DNA of 17,468 nt from Chitinophagaceae bacterium UBA2789 (GCA_002352145.1 DEHX01000123.1:47987-65454), one strand, 5' to 3'; shown: positions 1 through 8,186, counted from the stretch's first letter. The notes: a model not told the origin generated them from the sequence alone. Numbers and translations are program-made.

Positions 1-2
1 TT

Positions 3-950
3 GCTCCTTTTTGTTTTGGCCAGTTGAAGTGGGTGAATGTGGATTCACTGTTTCAGCCATTACCATCCTCAGTACATGTTTATAAAACAACTGACCCGTT
101 GGATGGTAAACCCAATATTGCTTACTACCTGGAAGCAGACCTGAAACATAAACAACTGGATTTTACTGTTGATACTACTTATCAAAGAAGGTTAACTCCA
201 TCAAAATTTTACGAGAAGAATAACCGGCCTTTGTTGGTGGTCAATACTACTTTTTTCTCCTTTGCCACTAATCAGAATTTGAACCTGGTAATAAAAAACA
301 AAAAACTAGTCAGCTATAATATACATACGATTAATGGAAGGGGAAAAGATACGTTTACGTATAGGCACCCGCTGGGCAGTGCCATCGGCATATCTAAGAA
401 GCGATTTGCGGATGTAGCATGGTTGTATACTGATTCGTCAAAGAAATTTGCTTATGCAGCGCAAAAATCGGTTCAGCCTGTTAAAGATTCAACAGGCAGA
501 TTTTCTTTAAATGATTTTTTGGAACAACTTTCCCCGATTGCCGGTGTAACCCGTCGTGGTATGAAAATGCATATTCGTTGGAAAATGCAAACTGCTGTTG
601 GAGGCGGACCTGTATTGCTGCAAAATGGTGAAATTAAAATCTCCAATAATGAAGAAATAAAATTTGCCGGTAAAGCCATCAATGATAGGCATCCCCGGAC
701 AGCAATGGGTTACACCCGGGATAATAAACTTATCATCTTAGTTGTTGAAGGCCGCAATACGGGTAAAGCCGAAGGTGCCACCCTTACACAGTTGGCACAG
801 GCATTAAAAGAGCTTGGTTGTTGGGAAGCCCTTAACCTGGATGGCGGCGGCAGCAGTTGCATGTTGGTCAATGGTAAAGAAACGATCAGGGTCTCTGATA
901 GTTCCGGTCAAAGGCCAGTACCTGCAGTATTTATTATCAAGGGTAAGTAG
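3..950 (+). CDS. Phosphodiester glycosidase family protein (NAGPA/DUF2233), 5' end cut by window
   Basis: Family members hydrolyse phosphodiester-linked sugars; the namesake is the animal uncovering enzyme NAGPA, and the substrate of bacterial homologues is mostly unknown. The family is recognised from three conserved stretches: the VNTTFF segment near the N-terminus, the central AVGGGPVLLQNG motif (about 595-630) and the C-terminal NLDGGGSSCMLVNG motif (about 833-873), the Gly-rich turns typical of the domain. The frame stays open to the left edge: the codons before the TTG at 24 read APFCFGQ, which looks like the end of a signal peptide. The true start is therefore probably outside the window and the protein is likely periplasmic or secreted. 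The TTG at 24 is only the first possible start inside the window. The catalytic domain appears complete. A DUF4382 lipoprotein follows after 68 nt on the same strand, with no terminator between them. Confidence 0.85.
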   Translation, partial: APFCFGQLKWVNVDSLFQPLPSSVHVYKTTDPLDGKPNIAYYLEADLKHKQLDFTVDTTYQRRLTPSKFYEKNNRPLLVVNTTFFSFATNQNLNLVIKNKKLVSYNIHTINGRGKDTFTYRHPLGSAIGISKKRFADVAWLYTDSSKKFAYAAQKSVQPVKDSTGRFSLNDFLEQLSPIAGVTRRGMKMHIRWKMQTAVGGGPVLLQNGEIKISNNEEIKFAGKAINDRHPRTAMGYTRDNKLIILVVEGRNTGKAEGATLTQLAQALKELGCWEALNLDGGGSSCMLVNGKETIRVSDSSGQRPVPAVFIIKGK

Positions 951-1018
951 AGTTTTGATTTTTGCACATTTTGACTCGTTGGCACGGTTTTTTGGCTTTT
1001 ATTTTCAAACAATGTATT

Positions 1019-1540
1019 ATGAAAAAATTATTTGTGCCAGTGATGTTACTGACCTCCATTGCCGCTATTCTATTGATTGCCTGCTCGAAAGAAGATAGTG
1101 CAGGCAATACAACTTTGAAAGTTAGATTGACAGATAATCCGGTTAATGCTGAGGAGGTGAATGTTGATATTCAGCAGGTAAGGGTAAAATTCAGTGAGGA
1201 TTCTGTTCAGGGCTGGGCTACATTAACTACAAATGCCGGCGTTTATAATCTTCTTGGTTTGCAGAACGGAGTGGATACGTTGCTAGCGGTAGGTACTATT
1301 CCGGCAAATACGGTAAAAGAGATTCGCCTTGTATTGGGAACTGACAATACGATCAAAGTAGCCGGAAATGTTTATCCGCTGACAATTCCCAGCGGTGCTG
1401 AATCCGGGTTAAAGATCAAGGTGAATAAAACACTGCAAACATCACTTGATTCTCTATTGATTGATTTTGATGCTGCTTTATCTATCCACGAAATAGGTAA
1501 CGGTACCTATCACTTAAAGCCTGTTTTGAAACTCAAATAG
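1019..1540 (+). CDS. DUF4382 domain-containing lipoprotein
   Basis: A 173-residue predicted lipoprotein of unknown function. The N-terminus MKKLF, a hydrophobic stretch and the lipobox LIAC (Cys22) form a clear type II signal, so the mature protein should be anchored in the envelope. The rest matches the DUF4382 pattern: the opening strand TTLKVRLTDNPV, then NVDIQQVRVKF, a VYNLLGLQNG segment, and a C-terminal LLIDFDAALSIHE strand ending in HLKPVLKLK. I chose the ATG at 1019 because it starts directly at the signal peptide. An upstream in-frame ATG at 962 would add 19 residues (MHILTRWHGF...) ahead of it and would spoil the signal. The gene is tightly followed by a terminator. No biochemical role is established for the family; a surface or periplasmic carbohydrate-binding-like beta fold is only a guess. 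Confidence 0.85.
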   Translation: MKKLFVPVMLLTSIAAILLIACSKEDSAGNTTLKVRLTDNPVNAEEVNVDIQQVRVKFSEDSVQGWATLTTNAGVYNLLGLQNGVDTLLAVGTIPANTVKEIRLVLGTDNTIKVAGNVYPLTIPSGAESGLKIKVNKTLQTSLDSLLIDFDAALSIHEIGNGTYHLKPVLKLK

Positions 1541-1564
1541 TTTTTCCAGACTGGTTCCAGTTTT

Positions 1565-1587
1565 GCCCGGCAGTGCCGGGCTTTTTT
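1565..1587 (+). terminator. Rho-independent terminator after DUF4382 gene
   Basis: GCCCGG, a 5-nt loop (CAGTG), CCGGGC, then a run of six T. The stem starts 24 nt after the stop codon at 1540. The T-run lies only on the plus strand, so it ends plus-strand transcription; the convergent minus-strand gene stops inside the T-run. Confidence 0.9.
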
Positions 1588-1798
1588 ATTGCGAGAAAAC
1601 GATGAAAAGAAATATTGCGAGGACTACAGCACCCGCTATGTTAGCCAGGAGTTTGTCAGGAAAAAGTGCTTTGATTATATAGTCGATGCCAATACCTGCC
1701 AGCCAGATGACGGGAAAAACCCAAAGAAAGGCGTATCCAAAACCCCAGGTTCCTCCGTTGGATATTAATATCCTGACAATAAAAAAAAGGCAAAACAA
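1586..1798 (-). CDS. Small predicted membrane protein of unknown function (N-terminus uncertain)
   Basis: The frame gives about 70 residues with two or three hydrophobic segments: roughly 2-13, 21-40 (WGFGYAFLWVFPVIWLAGIG) and 52-68 (ANIAGAVVLAIFLFIVFS), with a short polar KALFPDK link between the last two. I do not recognise a family. The only usual start codon in frame is a TTG at 1798; just five codons lie between it and an upstream stop. An ATG at 1810-1812 lies in another frame that would join this one if the T8 tract at 1781-1788 (A8 on the plus strand) had one more T, giving MQAFPCFAFFFIVRIL. So the gene may use TTG, may have lost its start by a 1-nt deletion, or the assembly may carry a homopolymer error. 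It is convergent with the DUF4382 gene and is separated from secDF by a terminator. The amino acid pattern looks genuinely coding, as no overlapping gene explains it. Confidence 0.5.
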   Translation of the reverse strand: MFCLFFIVRILISNGGTWGFGYAFLWVFPVIWLAGIGIDYIIKALFPDKLLANIAGAVVLAIFLFIVFSQ

Positions 1799-1837
1799 GG
1801 AAATGCCTGCATTTTAGTATCGAAATATTTTTTTGCG

Positions 1838-1870
1838 TAAAAAAAACCTGCAGTAATATACTGCAGGTTT
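1838..1870 (-). terminator. Rho-independent terminator after secDF
   Basis: A perfect 12-bp inverted repeat (1844-1855 with 1859-1870; arms AAACCTGCAGTA and TACTGCAGGTTT) with a 3-nt loop, followed on the minus strand by a T-rich run (complement of 1838-1846). It begins about 23 nt beyond the secDF stop codon and separates it from the small membrane protein gene. Confidence 0.9.
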
Positions 1871-1892
1871 GTATTGAATAGTTAATCAGTTA

Positions 1893-4800
1893 TCAGGGTT
1901 TAGCGGCTTCTTCAGTTTTTACAGTCTTTTCGATTGTTTTCTTTCCGAGTGATCTTTTTCCGCCAAGATCTACTAAGATAGGTGCGGCTACAAATACAGA
2001 TGAATAGATACCGGTAATTACACCCACCAGCATTGCGAATGCAAATCCACGGGTTACTTCACCGCCTACAAGGAACAGGATCAACAGTGTCAGGAAAACC
2101 GTTAAGGAGGTCATTATAGTACGGCTAAGCGTTTCATTAATCGCCCGGTTAATGATCTCACCTCTTGGTGCATTAGGCATCAGTCGACTGTCTTCCCTGA
2201 TACGGTCAAAAACGATCACTGTATCATTCATCGAGAAACCAATCACCGTTAACAGAGCGGCTATGAAATGCTGGTCTATTTCCAGCGGGAAAGGGACGAT
2301 GCTTCTGGCGAATGAGAATACAATCAACGTTACCAATACGTCATGCAGCAAGGCTACGATGGTACCCAGTGAATACCTCCAGTCACGGAAGCGAATGAAG
2401 ATATAAAGGAAGATAACCACAAGGGCGAAAAGCGTAGCCTTCAGGGCCCCGGCTTTAAGGTCGTCGGAAATAGTTGGAAGTACTTTCTTGCTCTGGCCTA
2501 TGTATTTATCTGTATTAAACTGTTCAAAGCTAAGGTTGGCAGGAAGGTGATTTTTCAGGCCTTCATATAGTTTTACCACCACCAAAGAGTCAGAAATGGG
2601 CCTTGAATCTTTTATCAGGTAAGAAGTGGTGATATCCAGTTTAGAGTTATCACCGATTGTTTTAATAATGGTGTTCTCGCCGTCAAAAGATTTATTCAGG
2701 TCATCCCTCACTTTTTCCACTTCTACTTTCTTATCAAACTGGATGGTATAGCTTCTTCCGCCATTGAACTCAACCCCATAACTAAATCCATTAAAGAAGG
2801 ACGCAATACCCAGTGATAAGACTACAAAAGAAATGATATAGGCTACCTTTCTGTATTCAATGAACTTATACTTGGCATGCTTGAAAATTTTGCGGGAAAC
2901 TCCTGTAAAATATTCAAGATGTTTTTTCTTATTGGTAAAGATGTCTGAAATCCAGCGGCTGACCAGGATACCACAGAATAATGAAAGTAATAAACCAATT
3001 ATCTGTGTTGTGGCAAATCCTTTTACCGGGCCAAGACCAAAGTAAAACAGGATAATCGCTGTAAGGAGGGTGGTGACGTGACCATCAAGAACAGGTGGCA
3101 AAGACCGCTTATACCCGTCATTGATCGCAGGTATGTATCCTTTACCTCTTGTTAATTCCTCCTTGATTCGTTCGTAGATCACCACGTTGGTATCTACTGC
3201 CATACCGATGGTTAATACCAGACCGGCAATACCAGGCGCAGTAAGTGTAGCACCAAGGCCTGCGAGAATACCTACAGTGAAAAGCAGGTTTAAAACCAGG
3301 GCAATATTAGCTATCCATCCGCTGGTATTGTAATAAACCAACATCAGCAGGAAAATGACAACGAATGAAATGATAAATGCCATAGACCCGCCTCGAATTG
3401 CTTCAGCACCCAATGTAGGGCCTACCTGCTGTTCCTGAACGATCTTGGCAGGAGCAGGCAGTTTACCGGCTTTTAAAATATTGGCAAGATCCTGTGCTTC
3501 CTGCTGGTCAAAACCACCGGAAATGGTAGAAGTTCCGTTAGGAATAGCGTTAATAACATTTGGAGCGGAATAAACAATATTGTCGAGAACAATGGCAATG
3601 GGTTTGCCAACGTTTTCTTCTGTCATCTTCTTCCAGATAGTTGCTCCAAAATTCTTCATGTCCATTCTTACCTCAACTTTACCATACTGGTCAAAATCCT
3701 GGCGGGCATCGGCAATTGCATCACCTTCCAGTTTGGCCTGTGTTCTGCCATAAGTTTTTAAAGCATACAGCGCCACTTCTTTAGCCGTTCTTCCTTTATT
3801 GTCTTTTTCAGGAGTACCGTATGCCCACTGTACATCAAATGGAAAGTTTGCTTTCAGTTCATTCAGGTATATTCTGACCTGGGCAGTATCTTTTATCTGT
3901 ACATTACCGATAGATGCAGGATAAACAACCTGGCCTTGCTCGTTCTGACCAGGTGAGAAAAAGCTTATATACTTATCAATTGTATTGGAACTGGTAGTGG
4001 TTAAGTCACCTGTTTTATTATTGGCGGTGTCCTTATCATCTGCAAGACCAGCAAGGGTGGTATCTTTTGGTCCTTTACCAGTGGTATCGGTTTTGGTACC
4101 AGTTGTGTCTTTAGGCGCCGGTGCGGTAGTATCTTTTACACCACCATATTTTGCATTGAACGCATTAATGGCTTTTTGCCAGCCAGCGCTGTAGTTAGGG
4201 TCTTGCAATGTATAAACTTCCCAGAACTGCAGGTTGGCTGTGCTTTGCAAATACTTTCTTACCCTTTCTTTATCCTTAATACCGGGTAACTCTACATTGA
4301 TAATTCCCTTATCCCTGTTGGGGCTGATGTTGGGTTGTGCTACACCAAATTGGTCAATACGGGTATTTAAAACACGGAAAGTTCTGTCGAATGCATCTTT
4401 TGCTTCACTTTGAATGTAACTTTCTACTGCAGCATCAGAAGACTTTACATCAATCTTACCGTTACTGGCACCTGCAAATAACGACGCCAATGGTCTGTCC
4501 TTTTCCAGTTTCCTGTATTCTTCCAGGAAAAGCGTAATAAAATCAGCGCCGCTGTTGGCTTTGCGTTTATCAGCATTAACAAGGGCTGTATTGAAATTCG
4601 GGTCTTTTGAATTATTGGCCAATGAGCGGAGTAAGCCAGATCTTTCCACTTCCAGCGTTACGTTCATACCCCCTTGCAGGTCAAGACCAAGATTCAACTC
4701 CTCTTCTTTTGCCTTTTGATAACTAACAGATCCATTGATGCCGTATGTTACTGTTACATCTTTGGTGCTGTCGAGCAATCTGCGCAGTCTTTCCTGGTAA

Positions 4801-5012
4801 ACTTTTTCCAGGAATTCCTGGTATACAGCCTGGGAATCCTTATTGCCAGGAAACTTCTCCATGGCGGAAGGATAATTTGCTTTTACATAAGCTTTTGCCT
4901 TTGCTTCATACTTTTTTTCATGGCTTTTTACAAACCAGGTAAAAGAAAGCTGGTACAATGAGTAGATGATAAGCAGTACGGTAAAAAAACGAACCAAACC
5001 TTTCAGTTGCAT
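1893..5012 (-). CDS. secDF: Protein translocase subunit SecDF (SecD-SecF fusion)
   Basis: Inner-membrane RND-type protein that uses the proton motive force to pull secreted proteins out of the SecYEG channel. The 1039 residues contain both halves. In SecD: TM1 at 6-27, the LGLDLQGG motif at 108-115, a large periplasmic P1 region to about 530, and five TMs from about 543 to 690 with GMAVDTNVVIYERIKEE (Asp607). In SecF: TM near 722-740, the YGVEFNGG motif at 745-752, and TMs from 855 to 1012 with FSMNDTVIVFDRIRE (Asp930) and LSRTIMTS (Arg964). The two Asp and the Arg align with the residues needed for proton transport in Thermus SecDF. A low-complexity insert at about 292-335, rich in KDTT-like units, interrupts P1. 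The fusion is usual in Bacteroidota. It has its own promoter (5095-5127) and terminator and appears monocistronic. The short lysine-rich tail is cytoplasmic. Confidence 0.97.
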   Translation of the reverse strand: MQLKGLVRFFTVLLIIYSLYQLSFTWFVKSHEKKYEAKAKAYVKANYPSAMEKFPGNKDSQAVYQEFLEKVYQERLRRLLDSTKDVTVTYGINGSVSYQKAKEEELNLGLDLQGGMNVTLEVERSGLLRSLANNSKDPNFNTALVNADKRKANSGADFITLFLEEYRKLEKDRPLASLFAGASNGKIDVKSSDAAVESYIQSEAKDAFDRTFRVLNTRIDQFGVAQPNISPNRDKGIINVELPGIKDKERVRKYLQSTANLQFWEVYTLQDPNYSAGWQKAINAFNAKYGGVKDTTAPAPKDTTGTKTDTTGKGPKDTTLAGLADDKDTANNKTGDLTTTSSNTIDKYISFFSPGQNEQGQVVYPASIGNVQIKDTAQVRIYLNELKANFPFDVQWAYGTPEKDNKGRTAKEVALYALKTYGRTQAKLEGDAIADARQDFDQYGKVEVRMDMKNFGATIWKKMTEENVGKPIAIVLDNIVYSAPNVINAIPNGTSTISGGFDQQEAQDLANILKAGKLPAPAKIVQEQQVGPTLGAEAIRGGSMAFIISFVVIFLLMLVYYNTSGWIANIALVLNLLFTVGILAGLGATLTAPGIAGLVLTIGMAVDTNVVIYERIKEELTRGKGYIPAINDGYKRSLPPVLDGHVTTLLTAIILFYFGLGPVKGFATTQIIGLLLSLFCGILVSRWISDIFTNKKKHLEYFTGVSRKIFKHAKYKFIEYRKVAYIISFVVLSLGIASFFNGFSYGVEFNGGRSYTIQFDKKVEVEKVRDDLNKSFDGENTIIKTIGDNSKLDITTSYLIKDSRPISDSLVVVKLYEGLKNHLPANLSFEQFNTDKYIGQSKKVLPTISDDLKAGALKATLFALVVIFLYIFIRFRDWRYSLGTIVALLHDVLVTLIVFSFARSIVPFPLEIDQHFIAALLTVIGFSMNDTVIVFDRIREDSRLMPNAPRGEIINRAINETLSRTIMTSLTVFLTLLILFLVGGEVTRGFAFAMLVGVITGIYSSVFVAAPILVDLGGKRSLGKKTIEKTVKTEEAAKP

Positions 5013-5094
5013 ACGTTGATTGATTTACATTTTTAAGCTTTGTTCCGGTTGTAACTCAGCAGGACAAAGGCTTTACACTATTTTTTAAGGACGG

Positions 5095-5127
5095 CAAAGA
5101 TAGCTGTTTCGGATTAATTCCCGGCAA
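5095..5127 (-). promoter_or_regulatory. Bacteroidota-type promoter of secDF
   Basis: On the minus strand, TTG (5127-5125), 22 nt, then TATCTTTG (5102-5095), an exact match to the TAnnTTTG -7 box of Bacteroidota sigma factor. The predicted transcript starts near 5090 and has a leader of about 75 nt. The spacing is one or two nt longer than usual. Confidence 0.6.
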
Positions 5128-5181
5128 CTAAAAACAGGTTCTTGCCCCTTGATTTTTAAAACCTTAACTGGGCACAATTGG

Positions 5182-5189
5182 TATATTTG
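5182..5189 (+). promoter_or_regulatory. Possible -7 box before the serine hydrolase gene
   Basis: TATATTTG matches TAnnTTTG exactly, but it ends only 7 nt before the ATG at 5197, and no TTG lies 19-22 nt upstream (the nearest is at 5149-5151). If used, the mRNA would be almost leaderless. The match may be chance in AT-rich DNA. Confidence 0.3.
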
Positions 5190-5196
5190 AGGGGTG

Positions 5197-6522
5197 ATGA
5201 AACCGCCGCATAAAAGGATATGGCTTTTACCTGTTTTGGTTACTCTTTTTACTTTTCAGGTATTTCCGGCAAATGCTCAAAATCGTAGAGAAAAAGTGCA
5301 GTCTGACTATAAAAAAAATCCATTGGACGCTAATATTATCGCCTCTGACACTTTCATGCACAGGCTTTTAGCAGAAAATTCTCAATATTTTTCAGAGATC
5401 CTTGAGAAGAAGGAGGAATTAGGACTGCAAGTCATTTACACCCGTATTGACAGAACAAAAAAGAACAAACCCGGATTTACCGATCATTATTTTGGGGTCA
5501 ATGCAGACAAGTATTTTTATCCAGCTTCGACTGTCAAATTGCCGGTAGCCATTTTAACACTACAAAGGCTTAATGAGTTAAATATTGCCGGCCTGGACAA
5601 AAATTCAACGATGTACACGGCCTCAGCCGGTGAAAGGCTTACTGCAGTTGCCAATGACCCCTCGGCACAAGATGGCAGACCTACCGTTGCACATTATATC
5701 AAAAAAATACTGCTGGTCAGTGATAACGATGCCTATAACCGGTTGTATGAGTTTCTTGGCCAGGAATACATCAACACCAGTTTACAGAAGATGGGCTATG
5801 TTCATACAAAAATTATTCATAGGCTTAGTATCTCTTTATCTGAAGAAGAAAACCGCCTGACCAATGCGGTGACTTTTATGGACAGTAATGGCAAAGTTCT
5901 CTACAACAAACCAGCAGAGAGAAGCAGCTACCCGTATAAAACAGGAACAATCAAAATGGGCAAGGGATTTAAGAGGGGTAATGAACTGGTCAACGAACCT
6001 TTTGATTTTTCTTACAAGAACGCCATGCCCCTGCAAGACCTGCACCAAATGGTGAAGAGCATATTATTTCCCGAGGCGATGCCAAAAGAAAAAAGATTCA
6101 ATCTGACGGCAGAGGATTATATTTTTTTACGCCGGTATATGTCCATGCTACCCGCTGAATCTGTTTATCCAAAGTATGACAGTAATTCGTATTGGAGTCA
6201 CTATGTAAAGTTTTTGTATTACGGGTCAGAAAAAGATAAAGCAAACCCGGACATCAGAATTTTTAATAAAGTGGGCAATGCGTATGGCTTCCTGGTTGAT
6301 GCTGCTTACTTCGCTGATTTTGGAAACAATATTGAGTTTTTGCTGTCGGCAGTTATTTATTGCAATAGTGACGGAATATTCAATGATGACAACTATGATT
6401 ATGACAAAGTTGGTCTTCCTTTCTTGAAGAACCTGGGAAGAGTTATCTATGAATATGAGTTGAATCGTAAGCGAAAAAAAAATCCTGATCTGCGTGCATT
6501 TCAATTCACTTATCGTGAATAA
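5197..6522 (+). CDS. Secreted serine hydrolase, class A beta-lactamase fold
   Basis: About 441 residues with an N-terminal signal peptide (basic MKPPHKR, hydrophobic LLPVLVTLFTFQVF, cleavage likely after ANA), so exported to the periplasm or envelope. The penicillin-recognising serine hydrolase motifs are in order: SxxK as S111-T-V-K114 in YPASTVKLP, S-D-N at 175-177 in LLVSDNDAYN, and a K-V-G triad at 358-360 in FNKVGNAYG, where classical class A enzymes have K-T/S-G. The protein is much longer than class A beta-lactamases (about 290 residues), with extra sequence between the second and third motif (about 215-330). The large insert and changed third motif make a typical antibiotic-degrading beta-lactamase less likely; a peptidoglycan or ester hydrolase is possible. 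A GTG directly before the ATG at 5194 is an alternative start. The gene is divergent from secDF. No terminator is visible before the aminotransferase. Confidence 0.85.
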   Translation: MKPPHKRIWLLPVLVTLFTFQVFPANAQNRREKVQSDYKKNPLDANIIASDTFMHRLLAENSQYFSEILEKKEELGLQVIYTRIDRTKKNKPGFTDHYFGVNADKYFYPASTVKLPVAILTLQRLNELNIAGLDKNSTMYTASAGERLTAVANDPSAQDGRPTVAHYIKKILLVSDNDAYNRLYEFLGQEYINTSLQKMGYVHTKIIHRLSISLSEEENRLTNAVTFMDSNGKVLYNKPAERSSYPYKTGTIKMGKGFKRGNELVNEPFDFSYKNAMPLQDLHQMVKSILFPEAMPKEKRFNLTAEDYIFLRRYMSMLPAESVYPKYDSNSYWSHYVKFLYYGSEKDKANPDIRIFNKVGNAYGFLVDAAYFADFGNNIEFLLSAVIYCNSDGIFNDDNYDYDKVGLPFLKNLGRVIYEYELNRKRKKNPDLRAFQFTYRE

Positions 6523-6550
6523 AAATTATTTTACCGTATCTTCAAATCCA

Positions 6551-6558
6551 TACATTTG
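6551..6558 (+). promoter_or_regulatory. Possible -7 box before the aminotransferase gene
   Basis: TACATTTG matches the TAnnTTTG consensus exactly and ends 39 nt before the ATG at 6598. No clear TTG at the -33 position is visible, only AT-rich sequence (ATTATTTTA), so this is a moderate candidate. Confidence 0.4.
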
Positions 6559-6597
6559 CGACTGCTGGCTATTATCCAAACTCAAGAAATCTCATAA

Positions 6598-7797
6598 ATG
6601 ACCAACATGCAGTTATCTTCTTTTTTGCAAAGATTTAATGAGCCCGAAACCCTGAAAATGGCCAAGCTGGGCAGGGAGTTAAGAGCAAGAGGGATAGATG
6701 TTATTGATCTTAGCCTGGGCGAACCAGACTTCGATACCCCTGAACATATCAAACAAGCGGCTATCAATGCCATTAACGAAAACTGGAGTCATTATACACC
6801 GGTTCCCGGTTTCCTCGATCTTCGTGAAGCTGTTTGTACAAAGCTGAAAAGAGATAATGACCTTGACTACAAGCCGGAAAATATTGTGGTATCAACCGGA
6901 GCCAAACAAAGCCTTGCTAATGCCATGCTGGCATTGGTGGATGAGGATGATGAAGTGATTATACCCACACCATTTTGGGTTACTTATAGTGAACTGGTAA
7001 AGATTGCCCGGGGTAAAGTGGTAGCAATTAAGACAACTCCACAGCAAAAATTTAAAATTTCAGCGGAACAGCTGAAACAGGCCATTACAGCCAAGACAAA
7101 GTTGTTTCTTTTCTCTTCGCCTTGTAATCCAAGCGGTGCAGTTTATAGTAAAGACGAATTGGCGGAGCTGGCCAAAGTCTTCATTAAGCATCCGGGTATT
7201 GTCATCCTTTCAGATGAGATTTATGAGTACATCAATTTTGTTGGCAAACATCACAGTCTCGCTGAATTTGCTGAACTCAAAGAAAGGGTTGTGATCGTTA
7301 ACGGACTAAGCAAAGGTTTTGCCATGACCGGCTGGAGGCTGGGTTATATTGCCGCACACCCTGATATAGCCAAAGCCTGTGAAAAAGTACAGGGACAATT
7401 TACAAGTGGAACCAATTCAATCACCCAAAAAGCTGCGGTAACAGCCCTGACTTCCGATCTGCGTCCCACAATGGAAATGGTGGAAGAATTTCGTAAACGA
7501 AGAGCAAGAGTGCTGGAAATTGTAAAGGATATTCCCGGTTTGATTTGCCCGGAACCTGAAGGTGCTTTCTATGTATTTCCTGATGTCAGCAGCTACTATG
7601 GAAAATCAGATGGTGAAACCACCATCAATAATGCTGGTGACTTTAGTATGTACCTGCTGAATAAAGCTCATGTAAGTTCAGTAATGGGGGATGCATTCGG
7701 AGAGCCTAAATGTGTACGTTTTTCTTTTGCCAACAGTATGAAGAATATCGAAGAAGGGTGGAGGAGGATCAAAGAAGCGCTTAACCAGCTTAGATAA
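6598..7797 (+). CDS. Pyridoxal phosphate-dependent aminotransferase, class I (aspartate aminotransferase-like)
   Basis: A 399-residue cytoplasmic fold-type I enzyme that moves amino groups between amino acids and 2-oxo acids. The diagnostic residues are all visible: SLGEPDFDTP (39-48), the Y-T-P segment at 66-68, the cofactor-binding S-P-C-N-P-S-G (174-180, Asn177), S-D-E-I-Y (205-209, Asp206 and Tyr209), the Schiff-base lysine in LSKGFAMTGWRLGY (Lys239), and Arg374 in CVRFSFANS for the substrate carboxylate. Length and motif order match the subgroup Ib aspartate aminotransferases of bacteria, which use aspartate and sometimes prephenate or aromatic amino acids; the exact substrate cannot be read from the sequence. 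I kept the ATG at 6598; a second ATG at 6607 would cost three residues. Its stop codon directly abuts the stop of the convergent lipoprotein gene. Confidence 0.93.
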   Translation: MTNMQLSSFLQRFNEPETLKMAKLGRELRARGIDVIDLSLGEPDFDTPEHIKQAAINAINENWSHYTPVPGFLDLREAVCTKLKRDNDLDYKPENIVVSTGAKQSLANAMLALVDEDDEVIIPTPFWVTYSELVKIARGKVVAIKTTPQQKFKISAEQLKQAITAKTKLFLFSSPCNPSGAVYSKDELAELAKVFIKHPGIVILSDEIYEYINFVGKHHSLAEFAELKERVVIVNGLSKGFAMTGWRLGYIAAHPDIAKACEKVQGQFTSGTNSITQKAAVTALTSDLRPTMEMVEEFRKRRARVLEIVKDIPGLICPEPEGAFYVFPDVSSYYGKSDGETTINNAGDFSMYLLNKAHVSSVMGDAFGEPKCVRFSFANSMKNIEEGWRRIKEALNQLR

Positions 7798-8175
7798 CTA
7801 TTGGTGCTTCAGTTTTACAGTTCCTTCTTTATTCACCAACAGCAGCAAATCTTTTTCCCATTTTACAGTGAAGACTTCTTCCTTGTGGTCAGTACCGTTA
7901 TTATTGACTATAGTAAGCTTCCCTGTTTTAGATTCAAATGTGTATGTGCCGGCTTGTTTTTCTGTGTGAATCTCTCCGCGATACTTGCCGTCAGCAGTAA
8001 ACTCCATCAGGAAATTGTCCATAACATTCTGTATTTCATCTTGACTCATGTTGGGTACTTCCATCTCCACTGGTTTCCATTTGCCGACAATACTGGGTGA
8101 ACTGGATCCTGGTTTGCCTGATTCTTTACAAGCAGTAAATAAAAGCAGGAAGGACAAGAGAAAGATGAAGCGCAT
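7798..8175 (-). CDS. Small lipoprotein with lipocalin-like fold (hypothetical)
   Basis: A 125-residue predicted lipoprotein. The signal is MRFIFLLSFLLLF with the lipobox FTAC (Cys16), followed by a Ser/Gly-rich linker. The mature part opens with SIVGKWKP and has MEFTADGKYRGE, GTYTFESKTGKLTI and a C-terminal EGTVKLKHQ, the W-plus-beta-strand pattern seen in lipocalin-like stress or lipid-binding domains of Bacteroidota. No function is known; the fold call rests on pattern only. It starts 11 nt after the coaE stop, so it is probably the last gene of the coaE transcript. No terminator is seen after it; the aminotransferase gene abuts it tail to tail. Confidence 0.8.
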   Translation of the reverse strand: MRFIFLLSFLLLFTACKESGKPGSSSPSIVGKWKPVEMEVPNMSQDEIQNVMDNFLMEFTADGKYRGEIHTEKQAGTYTFESKTGKLTIVNNNGTDHKEEVFTVKWEKDLLLLVNKEGTVKLKHQ

Positions 8176-8186
8176 AGTATTTTGTT

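Noticed and set aside
957..964. GATTTTTG as a -7 box for the DUF4382 gene
   Set aside because: The first base is wrong, no -33 TTG is in place, and the region is T-rich, so a chance match is likely; the gene may be cotranscribed with the upstream one.
814..1098. A 94-codon plus-strand frame bridging the first two genes
   Set aside because: It overlaps the conserved NLDGGGSS region of the glycosidase and the lipoprotein signal in another frame; both real frames are better supported.
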